Shown in pieces: positions 50,606 through 61,143 of a stretch of 64,000 bases of DNA. Origin of the DNA: Moraxella caprae DSM 19149 (lineage in GTDB: Bacteria > Pseudomonadota > Gammaproteobacteria > Pseudomonadales > Moraxellaceae); the NCBI RefSeq assembly GCF_000426885.1, contig NZ_AUGF01000001.1, positions 62,001 to 126,000 on the forward strand, read 5' to 3'. Every line of letters starts with the position of its first letter. Position 1 is the first letter of the stretch. A program made the position numbers and the translations under genes. The notes beneath the pieces are model-generated. The model had not been told where the DNA came from. It worked only from the letters and a program-made list of their open reading frames with translations, and searched no databases.

Positions 50606-53600
50606 TTATCGTAAAAACGCACGGGCATTACGGAACAGTCGCATCCATGCCCCATCTTTATCCCACTCGTTCGGTTTCCATGAGTGATTGACCGCACGTA
50701 GTGTCCGTTCTGGATGTGGCATCATGAGCGTTACCCGCCCATCATTACTACAAATGCCTGTAATGCCTTGGGGTGAGCCGTTAGGGTTTAGGGGGTAATG
50801 CTCGGTGGGTCGCCCCTGACTGTCTACATAGCGTAGGGCAATCTGACCGCTATTTTCTAACTCAAAAATCGCCTTGCCATCAAGATTAGCAAAGCCCTCT
50901 CCATGTGCCACTGTAATCGGCAAAATGCTGTCTTGCATGCCCTTTAACAGCACTGATTTGGTACGCTCTACACGCACATTGACGGTGCGAGCCTCAAAAC
51001 GTGCTGATACGTTGGTGCTAAATCGTGGGAAATGCTCCGCCCCAACCATCAAGCCTTTGAGCTGACTCATCATCTGACAGCCGTTGCACACGCCCAAAGC
51101 AAAGGTTTCGGGACGATGGAAAAATCTGGCAAACATCATGGACAACTCTTCGTGGTGTAACACACTATTTGCCCAACCCGAGCCTGCCCCTAACACGTCG
51201 CCATAACTAAATCCGCCACAGGCTACTAGCCCATCAACATCACGCAGATTGACACGTCCGCTCATCAGGTCACTCATGTGCACATCAAGTGCGTCAAAGC
51301 CTGCCAGTTTAAAGCCTGCCGCCATCTCCAAATGGCCATTCACGCCCTGTTCACGCAAGATGGCAACCTTAGGTTGGCTGGTGCGAGCATTGACATACGG
51401 GGCTTCTACAGCTTGATTTAGGTCGTAATTTGCCTGTGCAATCAGTCCGTAATGGTCGATGTCGTTGATGAGTGCAAACTCTTGGTCGGCACAAATAGGG
51501 TTATCGCGCGTGCGAGCGATGGCATGGCTGACTTTTGTCCACTCATTTTGTAAATCGCTACGCATGAATTCTAAGTTCACAGTGGCTGTCTGTATACTTA
51601 GAATGTCTTGGTCGGCACCACCTACTGGGGTTTCAAAGACTTGTCCGATTTCACTTATCAGCTCTGACACGCCCATACTGTATGCCAACTCTTTAAAATC
51701 AAAAGCGTATTCAGGTAGCACCTGCACCACCGCCCCCAACTCTTCGGCAAACAGCTGTCCTAAGACGTTATCATCATCAAGGGACAGGTTAATGGCGACA
51801 CGGGCAGTGAACTGCATCTCCGCCACGGTGGCAATCAGTCCACCATCAGAAATGTCATGATAGGCACTGATAAAGCCTTGCTCATTGGCACTTTGGATAA
51901 ACTCAAAAAAACGTCGCAAATCATCGGCACTGTCCACATCAGGACAGTCATCGCCAAGCTGACCTAATGTTTGGGCAAGGATAGAGCCACCTAGACGCAA
52001 TTTACCTTTTGATAAGTCAATACGATACAGGCGACTGTCCGCATTGATAAGCTCAGGTGTTAGCGTCTTGTTGATGTCTTGGACAGGAGCAAAGCCTGTG
52101 ATAATAAGACTCATGGGCGATGCCACCGCCTTATCCACGCCATCATCTTGCCAGCTAGCACGCATGGACAAGCTGTCTTTGCCCACAGGAATGGCAATAC
52201 CTAAGGCAGGGCATAGCTCCTCACCTACGGCATGCACTGCATCATATAACGCCACATCTTCGCCATCATCACCGCACGCCGCCATCCAGTTGGCAGATAA
52301 GGTAATGTCCGATATCTTAGCGATATTGGCACTGGCTAAGTTGGTAACCGCTTCGCCCACTGCTAGGCGTGCTGACGCTTTGGGACTGATGAGTGCCACA
52401 GGCGTACGCTCGCCCATCGCCATCGCTTCGCCCGTATCGGCAAGCAGTCCTGTCATCGTCACCGCACAGTCCGCCACAGGCACTTGATAACGCCCCACAT
52501 ACTGCTCACGCACCACCATGCCCGTGATAGAACGGTCGCCGATACTAATTAAAAATGATTTGCTTGCCACGGTCGGATGTCTTAGCACATCTCGAACAGC
52601 ACTGGCAATGTCTAGCTTATCGACATTTAGTGCTGTTCGCTGAACATTTTGGCGACGTACCGAACGCTTCATCTTGGGCGTGCCACCCAGTAGCACTTGC
52701 ATGGGCATGTCCACAGGTTGCTCTGGCAGTAGCTCGTCATTGACTTTAAGCTGACGCACATCGGTTGCCACGCCCAGTATGGCAAAAGGACAGCGCTCAC
52801 GCTCACAAATTTGAGTAAATAACTCCTCGTCCTTAGGGTCAATGGCTAGCACATAGCGTTCTTGGGCTTCATTTGACCAAATTGCCATCGGCGACATACC
52901 ACGCTCTAACGATGGCACTTTTCTAAGCTCTAACACCGCCCCAAGCTCATGGTCATCTACCAGCTCTGGCATGGCGTTAGATAGCCCGCCTGCCCCCACA
53001 TCATGAATGGAGACGATGGGATTATGCTCCGCCCCCATCGCCCAACAGGTATCAATCACCTCTTGGCAACGACGCTCCATCTCGGCATTATCACGCTGTA
53101 CACTGGCAAAGTCTAGTCCTTCATCTAGGCTACCACTGTCCACTGAGCTTGCCGCCCCACCACCTAGGCCGATTTGCATGGCAGGGCCCCCAAGCACGAT
53201 GAGCAAATCACCTTGCTTGATGGCATTTTTTTGCACCAAATCACGCTTGATGTTGCCATAACCGCCGGCAATCATGATCGGCTTATGATAGCCACGCATT
53301 TGACTTCCGTCCTGCATGACGCTGGTGTCGAGCTGAAAACTTCTAAAATAACCCGTTAAGTTAGGGCGACCAAATTCGTTACTAAACGCCGCACTGCCTA
53401 GTGGAGCGTGAGTCATGATTTCTAGGGCAGATGCCATACGTTCTGGCTTGCCGTATGCTTTGGTCTGAACCTCCCATTTTTCGGGCATCTCTGGCAAGTG
53501 CAAATGCGACACGCTAAATCCTGCCAAGCCTGCTTTTGGCTTACCGCCACGCCCTGTCGCCCCTTCGTCTCGTATCTCACCGCCCGAGCCTGTCGCCGCC

Positions 53601-54529
53601 CCTGCATAGGGAGCGATGGCGGTTGGGTGATTGTGCGTTTCTACTTTCATCAAGATATCAACAGGCTCTTCATGAAAGTCATACTCATGCACGCCATCAC
53701 TATTTTTATTGACATAAAAACGCTTGGCAGTAAAGCCTTCCATGACCGCCGCATTGTCTTTATATGCTGACAAAATACCCTCAGGCGAGGTTTCATGGGT
53801 ATTTTTAATCATTTTAAATAATGATTTGTCTTGTTTTTTGCCGCCAATCATCCATTCAGAGTTAAAAATCTTATGACGGCAATGCTCGCTGTTGGCTTGG
53901 GCGAACATCATGAGCTCCACATCAGTGGGGTTACGAGCTAAGATGTTAAAATGCTTGACCAAATAATCCATGTCTTCATCCGACAGGGCAAAACCAAACT
54001 CACGATTTGCCTGCACCAATGCCGAACGCCCCTGCCCCATGATGTCAATGTGTGTGAGGCTGGCAGGTTTATCATCGCCAAACAGAGCTTTGACCGCGGA
54101 CAACTCATGGCTTAGACTTTGGGTCATGCGGTCGTGCAGGATATTTTGGGCGACCTGTGGCAGTTTACGTGGTAGCTCGCCATCACCTGTTAGTGTGAAC
54201 AATACCACACGCTCGACACGCTCAATGTCCACCCCACAGTTTCTAAAAATATCGGTCGCTTTGGACGCCCACGGACTAATCGTACCAAAACGTGGCGACA
54301 CCACCACTTGACGCTCGCCCTCGCCTGCTTTATCTTCATCAAACTCCAAGCCGTCATTTAAGAGACTCAACGCTTTTTGGCGTGCATCAGCCGTCAGATA
54401 GCTAGGAAAAACATAAATCTGCTGTGATTTGATGGCACGAATGGGTAAATTGGCTTTGGTATTTAGCTCTTTGATGAGAGCGTCTGTCTGAAACTGGGTT
54501 AAAAACGGCTTTCCAGCTATGGTCATCAT
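50606..54529 (-). CDS. purL: Phosphoribosylformylglycinamidine synthase
   Basis: About 1307 aa (start at ATG 54529 or 54526, with GGGGA upstream), the large single-chain form. It makes FGAM from FGAR, glutamine and ATP in purine synthesis. ETHNHPTAIAPYAGAATGSGGEIRDEGATGRG holds the ATP/FGAR site. The C-terminal class I glutaminase has GVCNGCQMMSQL (nucleophile Cys) and MMPHPERTLRAVN (His-Glu). The open frame extends 19 codons further upstream, without a ribosome-binding site. It appears to be transcribed alone. Confidence 0.96.
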   Translation of the reverse strand: MMTIAGKPFLTQFQTDALIKELNTKANLPIRAIKSQQIYVFPSYLTADARQKALSLLNDGLEFDEDKAGEGERQVVVSPRFGTISPWASKATDIFRNCGVDIERVERVVLFTLTGDGELPRKLPQVAQNILHDRMTQSLSHELSAVKALFGDDKPASLTHIDIMGQGRSALVQANREFGFALSDEDMDYLVKHFNILARNPTDVELMMFAQANSEHCRHKIFNSEWMIGGKKQDKSLFKMIKNTHETSPEGILSAYKDNAAVMEGFTAKRFYVNKNSDGVHEYDFHEEPVDILMKVETHNHPTAIAPYAGAATGSGGEIRDEGATGRGGKPKAGLAGFSVSHLHLPEMPEKWEVQTKAYGKPERMASALEIMTHAPLGSAAFSNEFGRPNLTGYFRSFQLDTSVMQDGSQMRGYHKPIMIAGGYGNIKRDLVQKNAIKQGDLLIVLGGPAMQIGLGGGAASSVDSGSLDEGLDFASVQRDNAEMERRCQEVIDTCWAMGAEHNPIVSIHDVGAGGLSNAMPELVDDHELGAVLELRKVPSLERGMSPMAIWSNEAQERYVLAIDPKDEELFTQICERERCPFAILGVATDVRQLKVNDELLPEQPVDMPMQVLLGGTPKMKRSVRRQNVQRTALNVDKLDIASAVRDVLRHPTVASKSFLISIGDRSITGMVVREQYVGRYQVPVADCAVTMTGLLADTGEAMAMGERTPVALISPKASARLAVGEAVTNLASANIAKISDITLSANWMAACGDDGEDVALYDAVHAVGEELCPALGIAIPVGKDSLSMRASWQDDGVDKAVASPMSLIITGFAPVQDINKTLTPELINADSRLYRIDLSKGKLRLGGSILAQTLGQLGDDCPDVDSADDLRRFFEFIQSANEQGFISAYHDISDGGLIATVAEMQFTARVAINLSLDDDNVLGQLFAEELGAVVQVLPEYAFDFKELAYSMGVSELISEIGQVFETPVGGADQDILSIQTATVNLEFMRSDLQNEWTKVSHAIARTRDNPICADQEFALINDIDHYGLIAQANYDLNQAVEAPYVNARTSQPKVAILREQGVNGHLEMAAGFKLAGFDALDVHMSDLMSGRVNLRDVDGLVACGGFSYGDVLGAGSGWANSVLHHEELSMMFARFFHRPETFALGVCNGCQMMSQLKGLMVGAEHFPRFSTNVSARFEARTVNVRVERTKSVLLKGMQDSILPITVAHGEGFANLDGKAIFELENSGQIALRYVDSQGRPTEHYPLNPNGSPQGITGICSNDGRVTLMMPHPERTLRAVNHSWKPNEWDKDGAWMRLFRNARAFLR

Positions 54530-54799
54530 GATGGTTATTCCCCACAATTTGATGGATAAGAAAAATGACAAACAATATAAAAGCAACGAGCAATTATCAG
54601 CACGATATTTTAACAGATTCTACCCTAATTATGCCAATGCTTTACTGATATTTTTTAAATTATTGGGAAACATTGAACGCTTGTGGTGCAATTTGCATTA
54701 TAGAAATATGTTAGAAACAAAATGCTGTTTTTGCATGGAAATTTTGGCTTTTTTGGACAAAAAATGCTACAATAAGCCAAATTTTATCCACATGTCATC

Positions 54800-55468
54800 A
54801 TGTCAGCGACCACCCCAACCCCCAATGCCCCCCAAACCACTGCCAACATCAATGCCAATGTTTGGCATAAAAACTACATGGTCATCGTGTTTGTCATCGG
54901 ACTGCCACTCATTGTGGTAATTTCTTGCGTTTTCTTTGTCGTGCACGCCTTTAAAATCAAAGACTCGCCCGTGCGTGATGATTGGTACATGGATGGCAAA
55001 AGCCTCTATCAAGATGCCTCCAAAGATAAGCTCGCCCATGATTTGGGCTTATCAGGAATCATGCGATTAGACGGCACGCCCGATGATTATGCCGTGCGAT
55101 TTGAGCTAAAATCCGCCCAAGCCATGAGCTATCCTGCCACGCTCAATGTCAAAGTCTCACACGCCACCGACAAAGCCAAAGACCGTGATTTTGTGCTGAC
55201 CTACCAAAGCGACAATCTATATACCGGCAAATTCACCCTTGACCCCCTGCCTGCCAAATACTATCTTGACATCAGCAATGATGACCACAGTACTGCCGAG
55301 ATAGAAGCTGGTTCATGGCGACTGACCCACAGCCAAAAACTGCCCGCCCAAAACGTGGCGTTTTTGCCTTTGACCGCCTTTGATGATGAGCGTCAAGCCC
55401 TGCCCGACCAACGAGACAAACGCCACCAACAGCACACCCCCGACACCATACCACCATTGGCACAATAA
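54800..55468 (+). CDS. FixH-family membrane-anchored protein
   Basis: 222 aa. A soluble N-terminus of about 25 residues, one membrane helix (about 27-50: YMVIVFVIGLPLIVVISCVFFVVHA) and a periplasmic domain (about 55-190) that fits FixH: VRDDWYMDGKSLYQDASKDKLAHDLGL. FixH proteins help build cbb3 oxidase or its copper supply with FixGIS. None of fixG, fixI, fixS or the ccoNOPQ genes is in the window, so this copy stands alone with the TraX-like gene downstream. Confidence 0.8.
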   Translation: MSATTPTPNAPQTTANINANVWHKNYMVIVFVIGLPLIVVISCVFFVVHAFKIKDSPVRDDWYMDGKSLYQDASKDKLAHDLGLSGIMRLDGTPDDYAVRFELKSAQAMSYPATLNVKVSHATDKAKDRDFVLTYQSDNLYTGKFTLDPLPAKYYLDISNDDHSTAEIEAGSWRLTHSQKLPAQNVAFLPLTAFDDERQALPDQRDKRHQQHTPDTIPPLAQ

Positions 55469-55486
55469 CTCATCAACAAACCCAAG

Positions 55487-56272
55487 ATGACCAATATAAG
55501 CCGTCAAACTCATCAACCATTGACCGCTTTTCATATCAAATGGCTTGCCATGCTACTCATGACCGCCGACCATGTGGCATGGCGGTTTTTGGATTATGAT
55601 ACGCATTCATCAGAGATGCTACACTTTGTGGGGCGGGCGGTTGCTCCACTCATGTGTTATTTGCTCGTGGTCGGGTTTTATCATACGCATGACATCAAGG
55701 GCTATGCCAAACGGTTGGGGCTGTTTGCCCTTATCTCACAACTGCCCTTTTGGTTGTTTAATATTGGCATTGCTCATACTGCCCTGCTTTGGCAAGGGGT
55801 TTATTTTGATGATTGGGCGGTACTGACCCCTTTTATAGGCGGTAACGTGCTGTTTTCACTGTTTTTATCACTCACCGCTTTGATAATTCGGCACCATAAA
55901 TCTTTTCACCTTTGGGAAAAGGCAATCCTTATCACCCTGCTCTATCCCATCATCAGTCTGTGTGATTATGGTTTTGCCATGATTTATATGACGTTATTGT
56001 TTGATTATTTTTATAAAAATAAACCCAACTACCTTATCATCGCTTATCTCTTATCCTTGCCCATCATCTATGTGCTCATCTATGGCTTTAACACCACCGT
56101 GGGGCTTGGTTATATGCACTTTGGCATGATATTGACCGCCCTTATCATCTATGGTTTTAATGGACAAAAAGGCTCTGACTTTGGCGGTCGCTATCTGTTT
56201 TATTGGTTTTATCCTGTGCATTTATTAGTCATTGCTGTGGTGGAATATTTGCTTTTGGATTATGTTAAATAA
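55487..56272 (+). CDS. TraX-family membrane protein
   Basis: 261 aa, about 8 membrane helices. FHIKWLAMLLMTADHVAW and LHFVGRAVAPLMCYLLVVGFYHTHDIKGYAKRLGLFALISQLPFWLF match the TraX family (PF05857). F-plasmid TraX acetylates pilin, but chromosomal relatives are common and mostly unstudied; they resemble integral-membrane acyltransferases. It starts 18 bp after the FixH-like gene and is probably co-transcribed. Confidence 0.82.
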   Translation: MTNISRQTHQPLTAFHIKWLAMLLMTADHVAWRFLDYDTHSSEMLHFVGRAVAPLMCYLLVVGFYHTHDIKGYAKRLGLFALISQLPFWLFNIGIAHTALLWQGVYFDDWAVLTPFIGGNVLFSLFLSLTALIIRHHKSFHLWEKAILITLLYPIISLCDYGFAMIYMTLLFDYFYKNKPNYLIIAYLLSLPIIYVLIYGFNTTVGLGYMHFGMILTALIIYGFNGQKGSDFGGRYLFYWFYPVHLLVIAVVEYLLLDYVK

Positions 56273-56691
56273 ATTATTGATCCAAAAAACACAACTCAAA
56301 GATTATGCTTTTAATTTATAACATTTAAAAGAATAAAAATTACTCTACTCTTTTAGGGCGTGCCTACCATTGATAACATTTTTATACAATAAGTTAAAAA
56401 CCTAACATTTTAAATTAATTTTTTGCATGAAAAATGGCTAAATCTTGTGGCTTGAAGTCAAAAATTTGTCTGATAGAAGACTCACAGCCTCAAGTTTTTT
56501 CCTTGAAAAACGTGCGATTTTTCGTGATTTTCATTGCAAATACCAAAGGCAGGCACGCCCTATACAAGTCATTGATTCACCAAGGACGATTGCAATTTAC
56601 CCCCACAATCAAGCCACCCAATAACCAATAAACCACCATTTTAACTTAAAATTAGGGTGATATATGCACATCATCACCCCAAGGAACTTTT
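56273..56691. repeat. Gene-free region with dispersed repeat, copy A2
   Basis: Bases 56420-56560 are the second full copy of the element at 10506-10650. Bases 56368-56388 (CATTGATAACATTTTTATA) recur at 2631. Bases 56568-56620 (CATTGATTCACCAAGG..GATTGCAATTTACCCCCACAA) are a diverged family B piece (compare 2656-2730). No ORF is supported. Confidence 0.65.
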
Positions 56692-57261
56692 ATGAAAAAT
56701 CTCACCCGCTGTGTATTATCTGCTGTTTTGCTTAGCTCTCTGCCTGCATTTGCACTAACCATTGCCCCGCCCGTATCAGAAGCAGAAAAAGTTAGAAATA
56801 CACATCGCTTATTTATCAGCTCCAAAAAAGTCGCCTTAGAGAGATTGGAAAAATATGGCTTTATAGACATCAAAAACAGTGGTAAGTACGAGTGCTATAT
56901 GGATGATGATGTTTTTGGTTGTAGAGTTATACATCCCTATTATTTTACCATGAAAGATAATGTTTTCACCAAAGTCCATTATGACTTCAATCCAAGGTTT
57001 TCTTCTATCCAATCAACATCTACCACCTTATCCAAAGATGAGAAAGATGAACTCATTAATGTCCTAAACATGGCAACTGATGACCCACAAATGTCGGAGA
57101 TCATCATTGACAAGTTGGTTCAAGATTATCACGCAAAAGTCGCCAAAAAAGAAACCATAGAAAAAGGATGGTATGGTTATTCTGTTTATTTTAACTATTA
57201 TGGTGTAATTATTGAATTAGCAGGCAGTGATGAAGAATTTATATATCTTTATGTTAATTAA
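56692..57261 (+). CDS. Unknown small secreted protein
   Basis: 189 aa with a clear signal peptide (MKNLTRCVLSAVLLSSLPAFA) and AAGGAA before the ATG. The mature part is about 168 aa with two Cys (CYMDDDVFGC), which could form one disulfide, and a Tyr-rich C-terminus (KGWYGYSVYFNYYGVIIEL). No family is recognised. It lies between two gene-free stretches and is probably a single-gene unit, likely periplasmic. Confidence 0.75.
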   Translation: MKNLTRCVLSAVLLSSLPAFALTIAPPVSEAEKVRNTHRLFISSKKVALERLEKYGFIDIKNSGKYECYMDDDVFGCRVIHPYYFTMKDNVFTKVHYDFNPRFSSIQSTSTTLSKDEKDELINVLNMATDDPQMSEIIIDKLVQDYHAKVAKKETIEKGWYGYSVYFNYYGVIIELAGSDEEFIYLYVN

Positions 57262-57274
57262 TCCAAAAAAGAAA

Positions 57275-57305
57275 AAGGCGTAAGGCGTAAGGCGTAAGGC
57301 GTAAG
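57275..57305. repeat. 7-bp tandem repeat (AAGGCGT)x4
   Basis: Four exact AAGGCGT units (57275-57302) plus AAG, then CCACGCCT, whose ACGCC can pair with any GGCGT unit. It lies between two convergent genes and could serve as part of a terminator. Confidence 0.85.
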
Positions 57306-57333
57306 CCACGCCTAGTCTTTGATTTGCAAATTA

Positions 57334-58524
57334 TCATCCATTTGACACATTATCCACATTTTTGTCATCAGCAACGGTCGTGCCTAGCCTGCTCATGCGT
57401 CTGTCCATGAGCTGACGGGCAAGGGCTTGCATGTCATCAACACGGTCAATCTCATCAACAATTTCAAGCCCGAGCAAGGTTTCAAGGACATCTTCTAAGC
57501 TTACAATACCCTTAACTTCGCCAAACTCCCCCACAACAAGGGCGATATGCAGTCGCTCTTTTAACATCAAATCAAGCACATCAAACAGCTTCATCTTGGC
57601 AAAAACAAAAGTAATGTCTCGTTTAAAGGCTTTGATGGGTGTGTGAATCTCTTGGTTGGCTTTGGCAATGAACAGGTCGCTTTTTAGCACAAAACCTGTG
57701 GCATTATCTAGGTCTTCATCAAAAATGGGAAAACGTGAAAATGGCAATTTGGCATGAACAGCAAATACATCGCCCACCGTCATATTCTCATCAAAGGCAA
57801 TCATCACCGAGCGTGGCGTAACAATACTCTCCACATGAATCATGCTCAGAGCCAACGAATTTTTGATGATGCGTGTCTCAAGCTCGCTCATCTGTCCTGA
57901 TACCTCACCTTGATTGGCAAGGGCGATGAATTCATGACGGTTAAACCCGCTCTCGTTGTTGCCCCGAGTGAGTAGGCGAGAGACTTTTTCGGCAACCCAC
58001 ACGATGGGAAACAGCAAAATACTAATACCTTTGACATAGTACGCCACTGGCACAGCAAAACGTCGCCAATAAGTCGCCCCCAGCGTCTTTGGGATAATCT
58101 CGCTACCCATAAGTACCGCCAATGTCATCACGCCACTAAACACCCCAAACCACGCACTACCAAACACGATGGTCGCCTGCGAACCTGCCCCAAGCGAGCC
58201 TAAGGTATTGGCGATGGTGTTGAGCGTGAGAATTGATGAGATGGATTTTTCGATGTTTTTAACTTTGACTTCGTTGAGCAAGTCGGCAGTTTTAGGGCTG
58301 TCATCTCTTAGCGTGTCGATATAGCTTGGGGTCATTGTCAGAAGAGTTGCTTCTGAAATAGAACAAATAAAGGAAACAATCAGCGACAACGCCACATAAA
58401 AGATAAGCAAAATAACATTGGTGCTACCCGCCTGTCCCACACTCTCGCCTGTGGCAGCAAGGACAGTGATGGGTGTGATGGCTAATAAAGAGATAACAAT
58501 AAGGAAAAATCGCGGTCGGGGCAT
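57334..58524 (-). CDS. CNNM-domain/CBS-domain transporter (HlyC/CorC or MgtE-like efflux family)
   Basis: 396 aa. An N-terminal signal-like helix, then a CNNM membrane domain (about 35-195; SISEATLLTMTPSYIDTL, SEIIPKTLGATYWRR) and two CBS domains (about 215-345; IVTPRSVMIAFDENMTVGD, LVVGEFGEVKGIVSLEDVLETLLGLEIVDEID). The C-terminal CorC_HlyC domain of longer relatives is absent. Family members export Mg2+ or Co2+. It appears monocistronic. Confidence 0.87.
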   Translation of the reverse strand: MPRPRFFLIVISLLAITPITVLAATGESVGQAGSTNVILLIFYVALSLIVSFICSISEATLLTMTPSYIDTLRDDSPKTADLLNEVKVKNIEKSISSILTLNTIANTLGSLGAGSQATIVFGSAWFGVFSGVMTLAVLMGSEIIPKTLGATYWRRFAVPVAYYVKGISILLFPIVWVAEKVSRLLTRGNNESGFNRHEFIALANQGEVSGQMSELETRIIKNSLALSMIHVESIVTPRSVMIAFDENMTVGDVFAVHAKLPFSRFPIFDEDLDNATGFVLKSDLFIAKANQEIHTPIKAFKRDITFVFAKMKLFDVLDLMLKERLHIALVVGEFGEVKGIVSLEDVLETLLGLEIVDEIDRVDDMQALARQLMDRRMSRLGTTVADDKNVDNVSNG

Positions 58525-58762
58525 ATAAAAAATGAGTGGCTTAAATTAAGCGCTAATATTAAGCCAAAATGATGACAACTGCAAGTATTTTAGGATAAAG
58601 TGGACAATTTTATGATGATGAACGTGGTTGGGATTGGGAGCAGGACGATATTTTTGGGGAAATTTATAAAATTTTTCAAAGACTTATGTAAAATTTTATA
58701 AATTGTGTTTGTTTTATGGTATGATATGCGTTATTTTTCGTTTTGGAAATTTAGGAACACTC

Positions 58763-59080
58763 ATGCTACTTTCTATTTTGGCAACCACTGCCCCTGCTCA
58801 GCCCAATGCCTTTTTGCAATTATTACCGATGGTTGCCATTTTTGCCATTTTTTATTTTCTCATCATTCGCCCCCAGTCCAAGCGTGCCAAAGAACACCGT
58901 GCCATGGTCAATGCGTTAGCGGTGGATAATGAAGTGGTATTTGCTGGCGGTCTGGTCGGTCGTGTCAAAAAAGTTGATGGCGACTATGCGGTCATCGCCC
59001 TAAACAACAACACCGATGTCAAAATCCAACGTGCGTCCGTGATTAGCGTATTGCCTAAAGGCACGATTGAAAATATCTAA
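58763..59080 (+). CDS. yajC: Sec translocon accessory protein YajC
   Basis: 105 aa from the ATG at 58763 (AGGA 6 nt upstream); the frame opens earlier without support. One membrane helix (about 18-36: LLPMVAIFAIFYFLIIRPQ) ends in the IRPQSKR motif, and a small soluble domain follows (VVFAGGLVGRVKKVDGDYAVI). It forms the SecDF-YajC complex with the next two genes. A 179-bp gap separates it from secD. Confidence 0.94.
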   Translation: MLLSILATTAPAQPNAFLQLLPMVAIFAIFYFLIIRPQSKRAKEHRAMVNALAVDNEVVFAGGLVGRVKKVDGDYAVIALNNNTDVKIQRASVISVLPKGTIENI

Positions 59081-59259
59081 ATTCGGTACTGTTAAAGACG
59101 CATTTTAAATAAATACATCGGGCAAAAGGATAAGCCCTATTTTAACAAGACCAAACAATGATTTAACACTTAAATTATTGTCAATTATTAAAGGGTTTAA
59201 TGATAATTATTTTTTAAAATAAATTAAACCCACATCATCAACCTTTTAAAGAAGTCCTT

Positions 59260-61134
59260 ATGCATTACCCTGCTTGGAAATACATACTCATCGCTGTGGT
59301 GCTGGTCGTTGCTGGCTTGTACGCCCTACCCAATCTCTACCCTGACGAACCTGCGGTACAAATCACAGGTGCCAGTGCTGGTACTGAACTGACATCTGAC
59401 GTGTTGGTACAGTCACAGGCTCTGCTTGATAAGGCAGGTTTGGCACATCATGATGGTAGCTTTGCCAATAACAGTGCCTTGATTCGCCTAAATACCGCCG
59501 AAGACCAGCTCAAAGCCCAAGAGACCCTCCGCCAAAACCTAGGTGAAAACTACGTTGTGGCACTAAACCTTGCTCAGACCACACCCGAATGGCTAAAAAA
59601 TATCGGAGCAAAGCCGATGAAGCTGGGTCTGGACTTACGTGGGGGCGTGCGGTTCGTCCTAGAAGTGGACATGGATAAAGCGTTAGAACAACGCCTAACG
59701 GTTGCCAGCCAAGACGTGCGTCGCAATCTACGCACCGCCAAAATCGCTGTCAAAAGCCTAAGAACCACCAAAGATGGCATGGTACTGACCTTTAACAGCG
59801 ACAATGAACGCAACCAAGCCCAAAGTGCCCTACAAGGGATCATGATGGACTTCACGCTAAGACCCCTTGCCAGTAATGACGGGGCAGTGCTAGAACTCAC
59901 TTATACCGAACAAGCCCTAAACCAAATCAACGAGTATGCTGTTGGTCAGAACTTGACCACCTTGCGTAACCGTATCAATGAGCTTGGCGTGGCAGAAGCA
60001 CTGGTACAGTCGCAAGGCACCAACCGTATCGTTGTGGAACTACCTGGTGTGCAGGACACCGCCGAAGCCAAGCGTGTACTGGGTCGTACGGCAAACTTAG
60101 AGTTTCGCATGGTTAGTGAAAACGCTCATAACTTCACAGGTGGTATCGCCCCTGCTGGTACCGAAGCCTTCCCTTTTGGTACACTTGATGGTCCACCCGT
60201 CTTACTTGACCGCCAAGCCATCGTGACAGGCGACAAAGTCCAAAATGCCCAAGCTGGTGTTGATGAAAATGGTCGCCCACAGGTATCCATCACCCTAGAC
60301 ACAGCAGGTGGTCGTCTCATGCAAAACGCCACTCGCACCAGTGTGGGCAAACAGATGGCGGTGCTATTTATCGAAAACAAACAACGTGTCGGCTATGAGA
60401 CTGACCCCACCACGGGCGAGACCAAAGAAGTGCGTCAGCCATATAGTGAGACTCGGGTCATCAACCAAGCCACCATTCAGGCAGTATTAGGCTCATCCTT
60501 TGTCATCACAGGACTAGACAGCCCTGCCGAAGCTGGCGAGCTTGCCCTACTGCTTCGCTCTGGGGCACTGGCAGCACCGATGTACTTTGTCGAAGAGCGT
60601 ACCATCGGTCCATCACTGGGTCAAGATAACATTGATAAAGGTCTTAGTGCGTCCAAAATCGGCTATTTGCTTGTGTTCTTATGGATGATTGTGTTCTATC
60701 GTGCTTGCGGTGTAATTGCCAACATTGCCCTTGCCTTTAACATCATCATGCTAGCGGCGGTAATGTCCATCATCGGCTCATCGCTAACCCTGCCTGGTAT
60801 CGCTGGGGTCGTGCTAACCATGGGCATGGCGGTCGATGCCAACGTATTGATTTTTGAGCGGATTCGTGAAGAACTTGCCAATGGATCCAGACCCAAATCC
60901 GCCATTGTTGCAGGCTTTGACCGTGCATTTAGCTCTATCTTTGATGGTAACATCACAACATTGCTTGTTGCCTTTATCTTGTTTGCCATCGGTACAGGTC
61001 CTGTCAAGGGCTTTGCCATCACGCTTGCGATTGGTATCATCACCTCGCTATTTACCGCCATCATCGTCACTCGTGCCCTGATGCAGTTATGGTATGGCAA
61101 TCGCAAAAATCTCACCAAAATCAGTATCGGCTAG
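59260..61134 (+). CDS. secD: Protein translocase subunit SecD
   Basis: 624 aa RND-fold subunit that uses the proton gradient to help pull exported proteins across the inner membrane. An N-terminal helix, then the P1 periplasmic domain with KLGLDLRGGVRFVLEVDMD and LRNRINELGVAEALVQSQG. Five C-terminal helices follow, with GVVLTMGMAVDANVLIFERIREEL (conserved Asp) and RAFSSIFDGNITTLLVAFIL. It sits 9 bp before secF. Confidence 0.97.
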   Translation: MHYPAWKYILIAVVLVVAGLYALPNLYPDEPAVQITGASAGTELTSDVLVQSQALLDKAGLAHHDGSFANNSALIRLNTAEDQLKAQETLRQNLGENYVVALNLAQTTPEWLKNIGAKPMKLGLDLRGGVRFVLEVDMDKALEQRLTVASQDVRRNLRTAKIAVKSLRTTKDGMVLTFNSDNERNQAQSALQGIMMDFTLRPLASNDGAVLELTYTEQALNQINEYAVGQNLTTLRNRINELGVAEALVQSQGTNRIVVELPGVQDTAEAKRVLGRTANLEFRMVSENAHNFTGGIAPAGTEAFPFGTLDGPPVLLDRQAIVTGDKVQNAQAGVDENGRPQVSITLDTAGGRLMQNATRTSVGKQMAVLFIENKQRVGYETDPTTGETKEVRQPYSETRVINQATIQAVLGSSFVITGLDSPAEAGELALLLRSGALAAPMYFVEERTIGPSLGQDNIDKGLSASKIGYLLVFLWMIVFYRACGVIANIALAFNIIMLAAVMSIIGSSLTLPGIAGVVLTMGMAVDANVLIFERIREELANGSRPKSAIVAGFDRAFSSIFDGNITTLLVAFILFAIGTGPVKGFAITLAIGIITSLFTAIIVTRALMQLWYGNRKNLTKISIG

Positions 61135-61143
61135 GAGTAGAAG

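Noticed and set aside
54800-56272. FixH-like plus TraX-like pair as part of a cytochrome oxidase or conjugation cluster
   Set aside because: No fix, cco or tra partner genes are present nearby; both are treated as stand-alone chromosomal family members.
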